Assembly (NCBI GenBank): GCA_964019335.1
Contig: OZ025664.1
Location: forward strand, 62,001 to 126,000
DNA: 64,000 bases
Direction of reading: 5' to 3'
Origin: Diplonema japonicum
Taxonomy: Eukaryota; Euglenozoa; Diplonemea; Diplonemida; Diplonemidae
A model generated the notes under the pieces. It had not been told where the DNA came from. It did no database searches and saw only the letters and a program-made list of their open reading frames with translations. Of this stretch, positions 30,406-40,731 are shown piece after piece. Within the stretch, counting starts at the first letter, position 1. Each line of letters opens with the position of its first letter. The position numbers were made by a program, and so were the translations under genes.

Positions 30406-31553
30406 ATGGAAAATACCGATGAAGAGCTCGATGAGGTGTTCAGCCCGAAATTTAGTTACACGGCACCCGCCGTGGGCTTCATGCCCCCTGGGTATAGCAC
30501 TTGCTGCGACCGCAACATGCGTAAACGGGCTATGTTCCACGTTACAAACGTTTTGCGTTTGCTGTTCTCATGGCAAACACTAACTGCACTCGCGCTCAGC
30601 GAGGGCTGCACTGTACTGTGCATCAAGCTGGATGCTTATGCCAGAATACACCCCAACCTGTTCTTGACCGTGCTCGTCTTCCCGTTGGCCTTTTCCATCA
30701 ATGCAGTGTACCAAAGACGTGAGCGTGCTCTTGATGACCTTGGGGCACTGCGCAGTGCATGCCTCGCGTGGTTTTTCCTACATCAGGAATGGTCTGACAA
30801 GTTGGCTGACCCGTGCGTACTAGGAAGAACCATCCCCGACGAGGACAGAGAGAAGTGGACCAAGCACAACCAGGAGTACGGCAAATGGCACTTAGAACAA
30901 ACATACCTAACACTGCAGACTCTCCTGCAGCATGTAAAAGCTTATCTCATGACACCCGACACGAACTATGGTGAATCTGACAACGAACATTCTTCAAGGA
31001 AGGGCAGAATACGTGGAAGGAACAAGAACCTTGCCAACATCTACAGGTCACTCAAAGAGATCAGCGCCAGCAATGAGCGTCTTCGCATAGCGTCGACAGC
31101 TGCTGCTACTCCACATCTGAAGAACCCTCTCTTTGTGCAGCCACCCATCCTGACACGTCCTATTCACTGGGCCTTCTTCATAATCCAGGCATTCGAAAAG
31201 TTGAAGGGTATTCGGGAGTACCGTTCCCCGACAAGCATTCGGAGCTTCACTAAAGTCTTGACGTGGATCGTACCGATGCTCCTGGCACCTTATTTCTCAT
31301 GGGTAGCAAATGACTATCAAGAATGGGCTGCTTACTTCTCGTGCTTCTTCGTCACGGTATGCACCGCTTTATTAATATAATATAAAAGGTTACGATCAAC
31401 GCCCTACGTGTAGTGCAGGACTTCGGGGAGAACCCCTTCCTGCCTATTGGGGAACACGACATAGACAACCTTAACCTGCACGATCTGGACCTCGAGTGGG
31501 GCTCAGTGATGGAACGCCCCCCCCCGCCACCCCCTTCAGACCCCTTGTCCTAG
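30406..31553 (+). CDS. Multi-pass membrane protein, possibly bestrophin-like channel
   Basis: Exons 30406-31356 and 31389-31553 (32-nt GTATG intron) give 371 residues. Hydrophobic segments lie near residues 52-70, 84-105, 258-270, 285-305 and 310-325. The block FLTVLVFPLAFSINAVYQRRE.AL followed by a helical W-containing segment, and the C-terminal ALRVVQDFGENPFLPIGEHDID.LNL region, recall bestrophin/UPF0187-type anion channels (RRE.AL, and acidic PF..D.D segment after the last TM). The match is by eye and incomplete, so the call is tentative; another ion-transport family is possible. A TTTTTTTCTCGACAG acceptor supports the start. The gap to the lipase gene is 151 nt. Confidence 0.5.
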
Positions 31554-31614
31554 ATTGTAGTCACTTCATACACCTGATAACTGTTTTCTTATTACCACAT
31601 TGCAGTAATCGAAG

Positions 31615-33453
31615 ATGTCGAATTACGGTACGCTGAAAAGTGAGGATGGGGAACTCATGAAGCCCCCTACAAAGTTCAATGACGAGGATGAACTTTTGTT
31701 GGGAGGTATGCTGTCCGCTCGCTTGACACCACACTGCAGATGATGAGGACGTGCTTCCCTTTAGCGAAAAGCTTGCGTTCGCTGCAGGCGCCCTTGTGAA
31801 CGCGATCAGTACGTCGACCACAGGCTTCTACCTGAACCCGTTCTTGTTGGAGGTATAACATCGAAGACCCGTCATCCAACCCGCCACAGGTCGCAGCGTT
31901 CAGCCCGTCAAGCGTAAGTTTGATGATGTTCCTTGGGCGTGCTTGGGACGCTGTCACTACAGCGTGTGTTGGCGCCCTGGTTGCAAAGTTCCCCAATCTG
32001 CGGATGTGGTTGCTGATTGGCACCATCCCTACATGCGCAGTGTACGTTGCTGTGTGGTTGGTATGCTGTTGTTGTCACATGCAATACTTAACAGGTTCCT
32101 TTCGAAAAAAATGAAAGCGAGGAATTACGTTTTGCTTATTCCTTTGGGATGTATCTGCTCTTCCAGCTGGGTACCTCTGCTTATCACGTGCCGTACACCG
32201 CACTGACTGTGAGGATGCACCACAATGCCAAGCAGCGTGATATCGCTACAACATGGAGGATGTTGGCCGAGATCTTGTCTGTGCTCTTCGGTGCTGGGTT
32301 GCAGGGGATGGTACTTGCCTTCTACAACGCCAATGACGACTGCCGCCCCTGCGACAACTCCAGCAGCAACAACGACGCAGAGAACGCATACATGGTGTCG
32401 GGCATCATCATGGGTAGCGTCATGCTTGTTGGCGGCATTGCCTGCCCGCTGGGTGTGGTGGAGAGGGTCAAGGAGATGCCCTCAGAGAAGGACGAGCTCA
32501 CGCTCAAGGAATCGCTCAAGATGGCTTTCATGAGCAGATCATTCGTGACACTGACTGGTGCCTTCTTCTTCATCTGGCTAACGGTGCAGGGCGTGCAAGG
32601 AAACATTATGTTGTACGCAAAGTACTCTCAGGACAAGTGGAACGACAGCTTCCAGTACTTGCTCGGTGCTCTTGTGTTCTGTGCCACCATCGGGATGCCA
32701 ATCTGGATGATTATCATGAAGCACATCGGCAAGAAGTACGCCTACATCCTCGGTGCCTCCTTGTTGGCACCTATGCTCTTCCTGATGTTTGCCATCCCCA
32801 GCTACACCGAAGTGTGGATTGGTGCCATCATGTGCGTCATGGCAGGGTTCTTCCTTGCCGCTGCCTACCTCTTGCCCTGGGCGATGCTGCCTGCAGTGGT
32901 TGACGAGGCGGAGCTTAAAACAGGGAGGAGAGCGGAGGCTATCTTCTATGCCTTCTTTGTGTTTTTCATGAAGATGGGTGCAGGTGTTGCTCTTGCTGGG
33001 TCGGCACTGGCCCTGCAAGCCGCAGGGTGGGAAGACCCTTGCTGCAAGAATGTGGAAGGGCAAATATGCGACTGCTCCAACCAGAACGCAACTTGCATAT
33101 GTGATGCGAACACGACCAACGACGTGAGCGACGCGCTGAAGTACGTCATTGGGCTTGCGGGACCCGCCCTTATCTGCTTGGGCATCGTCTGCGCCTTCAT
33201 GTTCCCTATCGATGCCAAGCGCGAGCTTGAAATTGCGGAGGAAATGACTGCCATGCGTGCAGTGAACCCTGAGGAGTCCAAGCGCCAGAGCTACGTCAGC
33301 AACCACGTGGGCCTCCGTGCCTCATACCGTGAGGCCTCCCTACGCAACTCAGAGGACGACAATAACCTCACGCGCCGCCACTCGGCACCCGCTACCAAGA
33401 ACCCCCTCACGGCCCTCCAGCAGAGCAGACCCAAGAGCATGAATATTGTGTAA
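31615..33453 (+). CDS. MFSD2/GPH-type sugar or lysolipid cation symporter, four exons
   Basis: Exons 31615-31705, 31740-31852, 31890-32060 and 32095-33453 (introns 34, 37 and 34 nt) give 577 residues. A cytosolic N-terminus is followed by a 12-TM MFS fold of the glycoside-pentoside-hexuronide group: LPFSEKLAFAAGALVNAI, FLGRAWDAVTT (the Asp in GR.WDA matches the cation-coordinating TM2 motif), YHVPYTALTVRM, a Cys/Asn-rich extracellular loop near residues 225-245, and PWAMLPAVVDEAELKTGRRAEA, a hallmark of GPH/MFSD2 members. By family the substrates range from disaccharides to lysophosphatidylcholine, coupled to H+ or Na+. The C-terminus has a Ser/Arg-rich cytosolic tail. The acceptor TTGCAG ends 10 nt before the ATG; the preceding gene stops 61 nt upstream. 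Confidence 0.85.
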
Positions 33454-34881
33454 ATGCGTGTGGTTGTATGAGTTGTTATGTAAGACGCAGATGCAGGACC
33501 TCCTCGACCAGACCCCTTAGTTCCTCCGTGTGTGAGCATCGTCTCTTTCCTTCGTGTTGTAAACCTTGTTGCATTAGTCTGCGTTGCCGTCTACCCCTTT
33601 CTTCCCATGTTCTTGCTGCTGTAACTTATATGCCGTGTTTGTTTGTATCACGACGTTCAAGCCTTGTTTTCGCTCTCTTTTCGTTTTTCTATCAATAAGG
33701 AGGAGATGTGGTGGCTGGCCTGCCACGTTTTAGCTGTTCCCTTACCTTCACCAGAAATAGTCGGTCTAGCGAGCCGAAGGCCTTTTGTTTTTGGATGGGC
33801 CGTGGCATCAGAAGGTGTCTTTCTGTAGCTTTTATTTTTCCCCCCTCCCCCTGTTTGTAATCAGTTTCGAGCTTTTGGCAGCCGTACATGTGTAGGTTAG
33901 CCGTACATGTGTAGGTTTTCTTTCTCTTTCTTCTTTCAAAGTAGAAATTAGCAATGGCCTTGACCGACAGATGAGACGTGTGATGAAACGTATTGATTCT
34001 GTTCTACTCCCTATGAGTGAGGCAGCCCCGAGCCTCGTGCTACGACAAGATTCGCAAGTACGCTACAGAGAAGGGGGAAATACCTCACGACCTTAGCACA
34101 TTCGACCCAGGGCCAGAATCATAAGGGTTCGGCAAAAAAAAAGAAAAAGAAAAAAAAAAGAAAAAGCTATTTTCTCCTTTTTCTTTTTCTTTTTTGTTAT
34201 TCCAGCAGTGTTTTTTCTCTTCTTCCCCCCCCCCCCCCCCTTCCCACCAATAGCTACGATCAAGAAGAAAAAAAAAGAAAGGCTTTTATTATGTCCTCCG
34301 CTTCTTTCTTTTCTTATTATTCTTGTTAAATGTGTTGACAATCACAAAGAAGTCACTTTGCTTTCTGGTGCTTAGGGAATAATCCTAGCCGGTAAGCGAT
34401 CAGAACGAGCCGCCACTGGGGATGCATATGACCCTCTTTCCCATTCATGGTTGGTCAGGTGGCTCCGTGCGCAGGAGCAATGTGTTACCCCCCTTCATTT
34501 TTTCTTTATTCTTATCGTCCTGTGTTATTAAAACCCTCCTTAGTAGTCACCACCTACCTTGCTTCACTCGTTTAATATTCGGCCTGCCCCTCCCTTTGAT
34601 TTGGTACCTTCAGTTTTTGTTCTTTTAAACCTTTTCTTCCTTATGTGCAGTAGGTCACTTACGAAATGACGCTCACCTCATAGTGAATAAAATCTTTTTC
34701 TTCTCTTTCGGACTTACCCCCCCCCCCCTCTTTTTCATTCTTTTTTTCCGTCTTTTCGGCCACCGGCTTTATTTTCTCAACTTTCTATTTTATTCTCCTT
34801 TTTTTTTTAATACTCATAGTCTGATTTTACTTTTTTCTTTCCTCCGACTCGCGAACAATACAAAGGCGGGTGGGCGGGAGT
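33454..34881. other. Intergenic spacer with low-complexity tracts
   Basis: It holds the 3' UTR of the transporter, a 19-bp tandem duplication (AGCCGTACATGTGTAGGTT, twice, near 33880-33917), poly-A/T and C-run tracts (34130-34280, 34717-34830), and one possible small gene listed separately. The pyrimidine-rich right end provides the acceptor for the next gene. Confidence 0.5.
33985..34124 (+). other. Possible very small gene, reading uncertain
   Basis: Two overlapping readings look protein-like: a first frame from an ATG placed right after a GACCGACAG acceptor-like site, and a second frame (CYDKIRKYATEKGEIPHDL... to TAA at 34122-34124) that would need splicing or a frame change to join it. 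The second has a convincing charged-helix composition. No family is recognised and no intron with the local GTATG consensus joins them cleanly. Confidence 0.2.
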
Positions 34882-35838
34882 ATGGGCGTCTCAGGACAGC
34901 AGGTCAATGAGAAGAACATGGCGGCCATAACAGGGGTAGGGAAGGGGTACTGGATGGTAGATGGGAGCAAGGAGAGCGGCGTGGAAAGTGGTATTATTCC
35001 TGAAGCGATGAAGGAGCTCCCGGGACCGCCGACAGAGCAAGAAGAGGAGAAACGGAGAGAGGAGCACAGCAAGTGGGCTGTCGAAGGGTGCGGAACAGAG
35101 CCGCCACTCGAGTCCGAGTTCGATGCCACTGACGCCGCATCACAGTGGAGGGGAACAGGCGCCTCGATAGTCATTAACACCAGTGCGGAGGTGTGGGGGG
35201 CTGCTCACGTGGTTGTAGTTATCATCTATCAGGTGAACTTCCTGGTGCTTGCATTGTGGCAGCTCATGGTCTGGCTCATCAACATCGATACGAAGTACGA
35301 AGAAGACTGCACACGGCTCAAAACTTATTACATCACAAGCTCCATAGGCACCATGGTAGTTGCACCCTTTGTCTTCTACATATGCAGTTGCACGCTGCTG
35401 GAGCTCCAAAGCAAGCTTACCCAGAAGCTCCTTGCCGGCTTCCCTTCCATGAGCGACGACAGGCCTAAACCCATCTCAGAGATATGGCTGTCCTGGGGGC
35501 CAGGGAAGATCCTTGTGGCATGTATCGTGTGTGTTTCGGCAGTGTTCCAGTTAAGTTGGTGGCTTGCCGGCATTGCATGGATCGTGCACAGCACCGCTTG
35601 TGGTGACTTCACTGAGCAGGGCGAAAACATGATCCTCTTCTCCAGCATTTTTATTACTTGCTGCGCTACGATCAGTGCCATCGGTGCTGTGGCTGGCCTG
35701 CGTAAATCCCAGAAGCCCCCTGCCTCCATACCGGCATCCTCGCCTGCCCACCGGGTGGCCACCCCCACCAACCGCTCCCCCCACTCGCCCAAGAATACCG
35801 CACGTGTCGCCTTAAAGGCACTTAAGGACAGGGCTTGA
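34882..35838 (+). CDS. Hypothetical 4-TM membrane protein
   Basis: The protein has 318 residues. The first in-frame ATG after the acceptor region is at 34882; a GTG-initiated extension upstream is not credible. Residues 1-100 are hydrophilic with a Glu/Arg/Lys-rich stretch. Four hydrophobic segments follow at about 105-132, 152-175, 213-238 and 255-278, then a Pro/Ser/Ala-rich basic tail. The third segment contains a WW and is followed by Cys residues, possibly a disulfide loop. A tetraspan layout with an acidic cytosolic N-terminus suggests a scaffold or channel-associated protein, but I do not recognise the family. The next gene starts 134 nt downstream. Confidence 0.65.
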   Translation: MGVSGQQVNEKNMAAITGVGKGYWMVDGSKESGVESGIIPEAMKELPGPPTEQEEEKRREEHSKWAVEGCGTEPPLESEFDATDAASQWRGTGASIVINTSAEVWGAAHVVVVIIYQVNFLVLALWQLMVWLINIDTKYEEDCTRLKTYYITSSIGTMVVAPFVFYICSCTLLELQSKLTQKLLAGFPSMSDDRPKPISEIWLSWGPGKILVACIVCVSAVFQLSWWLAGIAWIVHSTACGDFTEQGENMILFSSIFITCCATISAIGAVAGLRKSQKPPASIPASSPAHRVATPTNRSPHSPKNTARVALKALKDRA

Positions 35839-35972
35839 CCTTGACCGTCTTTTGTATTAGATACAAGGACCTCTTATTGTACCTGTAGTTGATAATGTAC
35901 CATATATTTTTTTGTTTTCTTTTTGTGTGTTCTTCACTTTCTGCAGGAATGGCTTGTTGAGCATAGAGTATA

Positions 35973-38684
35973 ATGCCATTTTCACATGAGAACCAACTCC
36001 CCCAACCCAAGAGCACGATAGTGCTGAAACGTGACACACCGACGAAAGACATGATGAGTCCTAGTGCGGTGCTGCCCCTGATTAGATCACCAAGTGTAGG
36101 GAGTAGGAGTCCCCCCCAACCAGCAGAGGTAAAACTGCGTCAGGAATTGCAAGAGTTAAGGAATGTTGCCGAGATCGATGGTAGGAAGGAACGACGTGCC
36201 GCACCGCACTTTGGCAACACTGAGGCGCTTCTGAAAAAAATTGCGCAGCTCGAGCTCGACAACGCCAAGCTGCGTGCAGCGACACTGCTCCCTCCCTCAC
36301 CGTCACCGTCGGGGAACCGATCGGAATACCCTTCACCTGCGAAAATACTGTTAGAGAATCCTCGTGTTACCACCCCCCCTCCTGACAGGTCACCTTCCAG
36401 GAAGCTGGACATGGGTATTCCTGTCTCGCCCGAGACGCCTGACGTCCATGACTGCCCGCCAGTGCACCCTTCGATGCTGCCCCGCCCACGGACACCTACG
36501 TCTATATCACCTACCAGCCTTGCATCCCTCTCAGCTCCACCGCCTCCACCTTCTCCCCCATTTCCCGTTCCCACACAGCGTGCCACTGTTGATAGGATGG
36601 ATAGGATAATCGACAAGGCCCAGACTGTCCCTCTTGACTCGGAACCTGCACCTGCCCCTTTCAGAACCAGCATGTCGCCCGTAGACACTATCGACCACGA
36701 CACTCACAACGACGAGCCGCCCTCTGAAGAAAGCAAGGCTGCCATTGGAAGCATACTGTCGAAGATGTTTGGAGGTGCGGACATCACCCTGGTTGAGTCG
36801 GGCATCGTGTCATCGCACACCAGCACTGCTGTGTACCCCACGTTGTCACAACCCGTCTTCAGTGAGGAACGCTGGGTGTCGCGGGGTATCTACCCCACCA
36901 TGAAGGAGGGGGACATCGTGCAGCCTGGTGTACCCCCGCCTGCTGTAGATGCTACGCACTTCGAAATCCTTCTTGAAAGTGGGAACATGTTCAAGTACGA
37001 AACAAGAGGTGTGATGGGGTTGTACAACAGCTCACCGAACAAGCAATTCACGTTATCCTTCGTGATACCCAGCCCTGTTGTGCCGATGGGAGACTGTACC
37101 AAAACTGGATCAACTTACGTAATAAAACTTGAGCCTGGAGAAGCAAAACCTTTCGTGAAGGGACCTATCGACGGGTACAAGGTGACAGTGCAGTACACAC
37201 GGCCGGGATCTGCCTTTCTAAAGAGAGAGCTGGTGCCTCACAACCAGATAGTGGACGACTTCATGAAGACGGGCGGGGCGCTGCGTGACTGCATCAATCG
37301 CAATGTACCGTTTGTTGATGCAGCATTCCCCCCCAAGCAAGAGTCCCTGAGTAGGAGCTGGGAGGGTGTTACCACACTGCGTGCTTGGAAGCGTCTCAGT
37401 GATGTGTATACAGACACAGAAGTGGGACTCTTCGTGGTACCCGTGCAACCGAATACCCTCAGGCTCTGTAACCTTGCCGACATCCACAGCCTGTCAGCGT
37501 TCGCAATGCTTGCAGAGGACCCTTCGCTCATTAAGGAGATCTTCGTCAGGGACGCCAATGAAGAGGCCGTGGGCGCCTACAAGCTACGCCTCTTCAACGG
37601 CTCAGTTGAAACAGACATGATCCTTGACGCCTTCCTCCCCTTCCTCGGCTACTGCCCCGCTTTCGCGGCACACCTCACCCACGTAAACGAGCTGTGGATA
37701 CCCCTGCTTCACAAGGCTTATGCTAAATTAAAAGGTTCGTATGTTGCTGCGAGGAAAGGCACTGTGATGGAAGTGATGCGCGCCTTTACCGGCCTCCCTG
37801 CCGAGACGATCGATTTAGGTACTCTGACCAGTAGTTATGAAGACATATATGCGCGGCTTCAGAAGGCACATGACTCGGGCTGTGTATGCGTTGTGACAAC
37901 ACCGAAGGATGCTACTTTAGAGAGGAAGCAGAAGGCTGCGGGCCTCATTGGTGGCTGCGGGTACGCTGTCACTAAAGTTGCAAGAGTAGGGGGCATCATG
38001 TTGGTGCAGGTGAGGAACCCATGGCTCAGTCCACGTTTGTGGTGTGGGAAGTGGGGAAACTCCTCTGTGCTATGGGACGAGCAGCCAGAAGTCGTGAGGC
38101 AACTTGATATGACGTTTGAAGACAACGGTTGCCTGTGGCTGGAGATAAGTGAGGTTTGTGAGTGGTTCACGGAGGTGGGCTTCCTGCACAACAAAGCATG
38201 GTACAGGATGTGCACCAAAATGGAGCTTGCAGATGGCGTCCCGAGCTGTGTGGCACAGGTGACAGTGACGGCCGCAGCAAGGGTGCATATTTCAGCCTTG
38301 ATGCAAACTGACCAGAGGACAAACAGCTGGTGTAATGTGAAAGTGGGTATTCTGCAGAAAGTAGACGAGAAGTGGCAAACATCCCAAGAGTCGTGGCTAG
38401 ACGTCGTGCCCGATTCTACTTATTGGTTTGTGGTGTTGGGCGACACGACAAGCGCAAAGGCAGTTCACTTCACACTGCACTCCACCGCAGCCCCAGGAGA
38501 TGTATCCCTCTTTCGCCCTTCACCTTCGTTGGTCCAGCTCTTACATGTTGACAAGATATCCTTCGCACCGCTTCCAACGGAAGCAAGCCCTGTGCTCCTA
38601 GATCAGCCTGTCACCTGTCATGTCCACACACACAACCCTGACAGCCGTCCTGTCGCTGTCACAACTGCCACATTTAGATTTTAG
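35973..38684 (+). CDS. Calpain-like protein lacking catalytic Cys and His
   Basis: The protein has 903 residues and no intron. A disordered Pro/Ser-rich N-terminal third with a coiled coil (residues ~55-105) is followed by a C2-like or beta region (~325-420), then a calpain CysPc-type domain (~445-705): NRNVPFVDAAFP, LADIHSLSAFAMLAEDP, LTHVNELWIPLLHKAYAKL.GSY, GLIGGCGYAVTKV and VRNPW. The remainder resembles calpain domain III. In active calpains the three blocks carry Cys (GDCWFL), His (GHAY) and Asn (RNPW). Here the positions are I504, C662 and N682, so only the Asn is kept and peptidase activity is unlikely. Kinetoplastids have many such inactive calpain-like proteins, often cytoskeletal. 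A tiny upstream frame (ATG GCT TGT TGA) follows the acceptor before the main ATG. Confidence 0.82.
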   Translation: MPFSHENQLPQPKSTIVLKRDTPTKDMMSPSAVLPLIRSPSVGSRSPPQPAEVKLRQELQELRNVAEIDGRKERRAAPHFGNTEALLKKIAQLELDNAKLRAATLLPPSPSPSGNRSEYPSPAKILLENPRVTTPPPDRSPSRKLDMGIPVSPETPDVHDCPPVHPSMLPRPRTPTSISPTSLASLSAPPPPPSPPFPVPTQRATVDRMDRIIDKAQTVPLDSEPAPAPFRTSMSPVDTIDHDTHNDEPPSEESKAAIGSILSKMFGGADITLVESGIVSSHTSTAVYPTLSQPVFSEERWVSRGIYPTMKEGDIVQPGVPPPAVDATHFEILLESGNMFKYETRGVMGLYNSSPNKQFTLSFVIPSPVVPMGDCTKTGSTYVIKLEPGEAKPFVKGPIDGYKVTVQYTRPGSAFLKRELVPHNQIVDDFMKTGGALRDCINRNVPFVDAAFPPKQESLSRSWEGVTTLRAWKRLSDVYTDTEVGLFVVPVQPNTLRLCNLADIHSLSAFAMLAEDPSLIKEIFVRDANEEAVGAYKLRLFNGSVETDMILDAFLPFLGYCPAFAAHLTHVNELWIPLLHKAYAKLKGSYVAARKGTVMEVMRAFTGLPAETIDLGTLTSSYEDIYARLQKAHDSGCVCVVTTPKDATLERKQKAAGLIGGCGYAVTKVARVGGIMLVQVRNPWLSPRLWCGKWGNSSVLWDEQPEVVRQLDMTFEDNGCLWLEISEVCEWFTEVGFLHNKAWYRMCTKMELADGVPSCVAQVTVTAAARVHISALMQTDQRTNSWCNVKVGILQKVDEKWQTSQESWLDVVPDSTYWFVVLGDTTSAKAVHFTLHSTAAPGDVSLFRPSPSLVQLLHVDKISFAPLPTEASPVLLDQPVTCHVHTHNPDSRPVAVTTATFRF

Positions 38685-38772
38685 TTATTGTTAGATACCT
38701 GCCTTTTGTCAGATTGTTATTAGTAGAGTGGATTCTTTGTTTTTGTATTCCTGAACAGCAACAACAGCAGCT

Positions 38773-40512
38773 ATGGGGTGCTTAGATAAGTTACTGGTTT
38801 GCATTTTCGGCAGCAATGATTTAGATGATATCTTCTGCTACAAGACTCAGCACATGATTGTTATCAAGGACAGGAAGCTGGGCATGCTCAACATCTTCTG
38901 CATGCTAGGCATTGTGGTGTACGTGTTGATCCAGTTGGTGATGAACGGCACGTACCTCGGAGTTGCGCAGATTAAGGGGAGTGGGCGTTTCACCTTACTG
39001 CAGCCGACGCTGAACTGCACTGTTGCACAGAGGGAGAGTGGAGATTTTATCTGCGTCCCATGTGACTCCTCAGACAATGACTGTTATGATAACTACCCCA
39101 GGGTGCAGGATCTGCGATACTGCACACAGTCTGACATCCCTTACAACAAGCACAAGATGATGTGCCGCTTTGAAGAGTCTGCAGCCACAGGCTCTGTTTT
39201 CCAATCCTCGTTGCTCGTTACCACAAAAGGGACCGAACTTTATGAGAACAAGACATGTTCAGCAGACCCCCTTGACCCATTGTATCAAGGTGGCACTTGC
39301 GATCGTATTTACGACATCATAAGGCGGGATGAGTACTACTATGCCTTCGTATCCAACTTCAGCGTCAACGTCTTCCACTCCATCGAGTCCCCGATGACAC
39401 GGACCAACCAAGACCTCACAGGTGCCTTGCATGTTGCTAACAATAACGAACTGTGCAACTTAACCGACAGCGCTATGGCTAGCTTTCCGAACGGCAAGCT
39501 GACGAATCATGCACCGTGCTGGATCACACCCAACAGGTCCAACGAAGGTGCGGACGTCTTCCTTCTCAACACGCTGCTCGCCTCTGCAGACCTCGACCTC
39601 GACGACTGGCTCTACGAGGGATCGAACAACACCATACGCGACTCTGGTTCCACCATCGTTGTCAATATCGAATACACGAACTGGAAGCCGTGGGAAGTCA
39701 TGTTTGCAGAAGCTGAGCCCAGGTACGAGTACAGGCTGTCATCGCTGCACAATAACTCTTTCCAGAGCACGGAAGCCATCTACGATGTGTACCCCACGGT
39801 ACGGACGGTGCTCAACAGGTGGGGTGTGCGCCTCGTGGTGGTGCAGTATGGCACCATGCGTAGCTTTAGTATGCTGCAGCTGCTGGTCACGGCAGCTACA
39901 TCGCTCACCTTGATCACTGTCACTACTGTGATCGTGGACGCAATCTCGAACAGCCTGATGCCTGACTCGGCTCTCTACAAAGATTACAAGTTCAAACATA
40001 CTCCTGACATGAGCGATGTTGTGGCAGGGCGCACCTGTGCCACATGCAGTCACGACTTGCAGTACATGAAGGAAGGCACGTATTGTGCCATATGCGAGTG
40101 TGAGACGACAGGTGGTGTGTACCGTTGTGACTGGTGCAACCATGATAGATGCAAGGGCTGTTTCACAAAATCAACGCTGAACTCTCCACCTGTGGCGGAC
40201 TGCTGCACGCTCGCCTTGAACGTGTTCGATGCCGACAAGAGCGGAACCTTGTCCTACAGCGAGTACTGCAGACTGGAGTCGGGGTACTTAGACTTCTGCA
40301 GAAAGCTATCTTACGTAGCTGACGTTTCTCTTGAAAGGCTGAAGCGTGTGGAGTACGACGGCAACCCGGAGTTCACACTTAAGGAACAGATACACAAACT
40401 AAGCCACGATGACAGAAAGATGTTGAGAAGGTTCCTGCACCAAGAACTCCAGACTGCAAACCCTGATGAAATCAGACATCTCCTTCATCAATCATACCAC
40501 ACACAAATTTAA
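38773..40512 (+). CDS. P2X-type ligand-gated ion channel with C-terminal zinc-ribbon-like region and EF hand
   Basis: The protein has 579 residues, longer than typical P2X (~380-470). It has an N-terminal MGC (myristoylation/palmitoylation context), the P2X start block (YKTQHMIVIKDRKLGMLN), TM1 (~39-57), and then GVAQIKGSG with Lys68 at the position of the ATP-contacting Lys. A large Cys- and N-glycosylation-site-rich ectodomain follows, then GSTIVVNIEY and EPRYEYRLSSL, which match the beta-strand blocks before TM2, then YGTMRSFSMLQLL... into TM2 (~366-390) ending IVDAI. The added C-terminus has paired CxxC motifs (C-A-T-C, C-A-I-C, C-D-W-C, C-KGC; residues ~420-468) like a zinc ribbon or ZZ/B-box, and an EF-hand loop DADKSGTLSYSEY (~485-497). 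It is likely an ATP-gated, calcium-modulated cation channel (inference). It has no intron. Confidence 0.82.
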   Translation: MGCLDKLLVCIFGSNDLDDIFCYKTQHMIVIKDRKLGMLNIFCMLGIVVYVLIQLVMNGTYLGVAQIKGSGRFTLLQPTLNCTVAQRESGDFICVPCDSSDNDCYDNYPRVQDLRYCTQSDIPYNKHKMMCRFEESAATGSVFQSSLLVTTKGTELYENKTCSADPLDPLYQGGTCDRIYDIIRRDEYYYAFVSNFSVNVFHSIESPMTRTNQDLTGALHVANNNELCNLTDSAMASFPNGKLTNHAPCWITPNRSNEGADVFLLNTLLASADLDLDDWLYEGSNNTIRDSGSTIVVNIEYTNWKPWEVMFAEAEPRYEYRLSSLHNNSFQSTEAIYDVYPTVRTVLNRWGVRLVVVQYGTMRSFSMLQLLVTAATSLTLITVTTVIVDAISNSLMPDSALYKDYKFKHTPDMSDVVAGRTCATCSHDLQYMKEGTYCAICECETTGGVYRCDWCNHDRCKGCFTKSTLNSPPVADCCTLALNVFDADKSGTLSYSEYCRLESGYLDFCRKLSYVADVSLERLKRVEYDGNPEFTLKEQIHKLSHDDRKMLRRFLHQELQTANPDEIRHLLHQSYHTQI

Positions 40513-40731
40513 TTGGAGCCCGAGTCCTTTACTTTCAATACTGGCTGTTGTCTCTTCTAAACTTCGTGCCATTTTTAACGAAAACCGTTCGAACCCTTAG
40601 GTAAAAAGAAATTGTATCGCAAACAAAGTGGTTTTACTTTTTCCTCTTTACTTCTTTTCTTTTTTTGTGATAACAATCCCCCCCTCCCCTCCCCAGTTCA
40701 ACAGAATACAACAGGCATCAACACAAGTAAA

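Noticed and set aside
34870-34881. Earlier GTG start for the 4-TM protein
   Set aside because: GTG initiation is not expected in a eukaryote, and the ATG at 34882 follows immediately.
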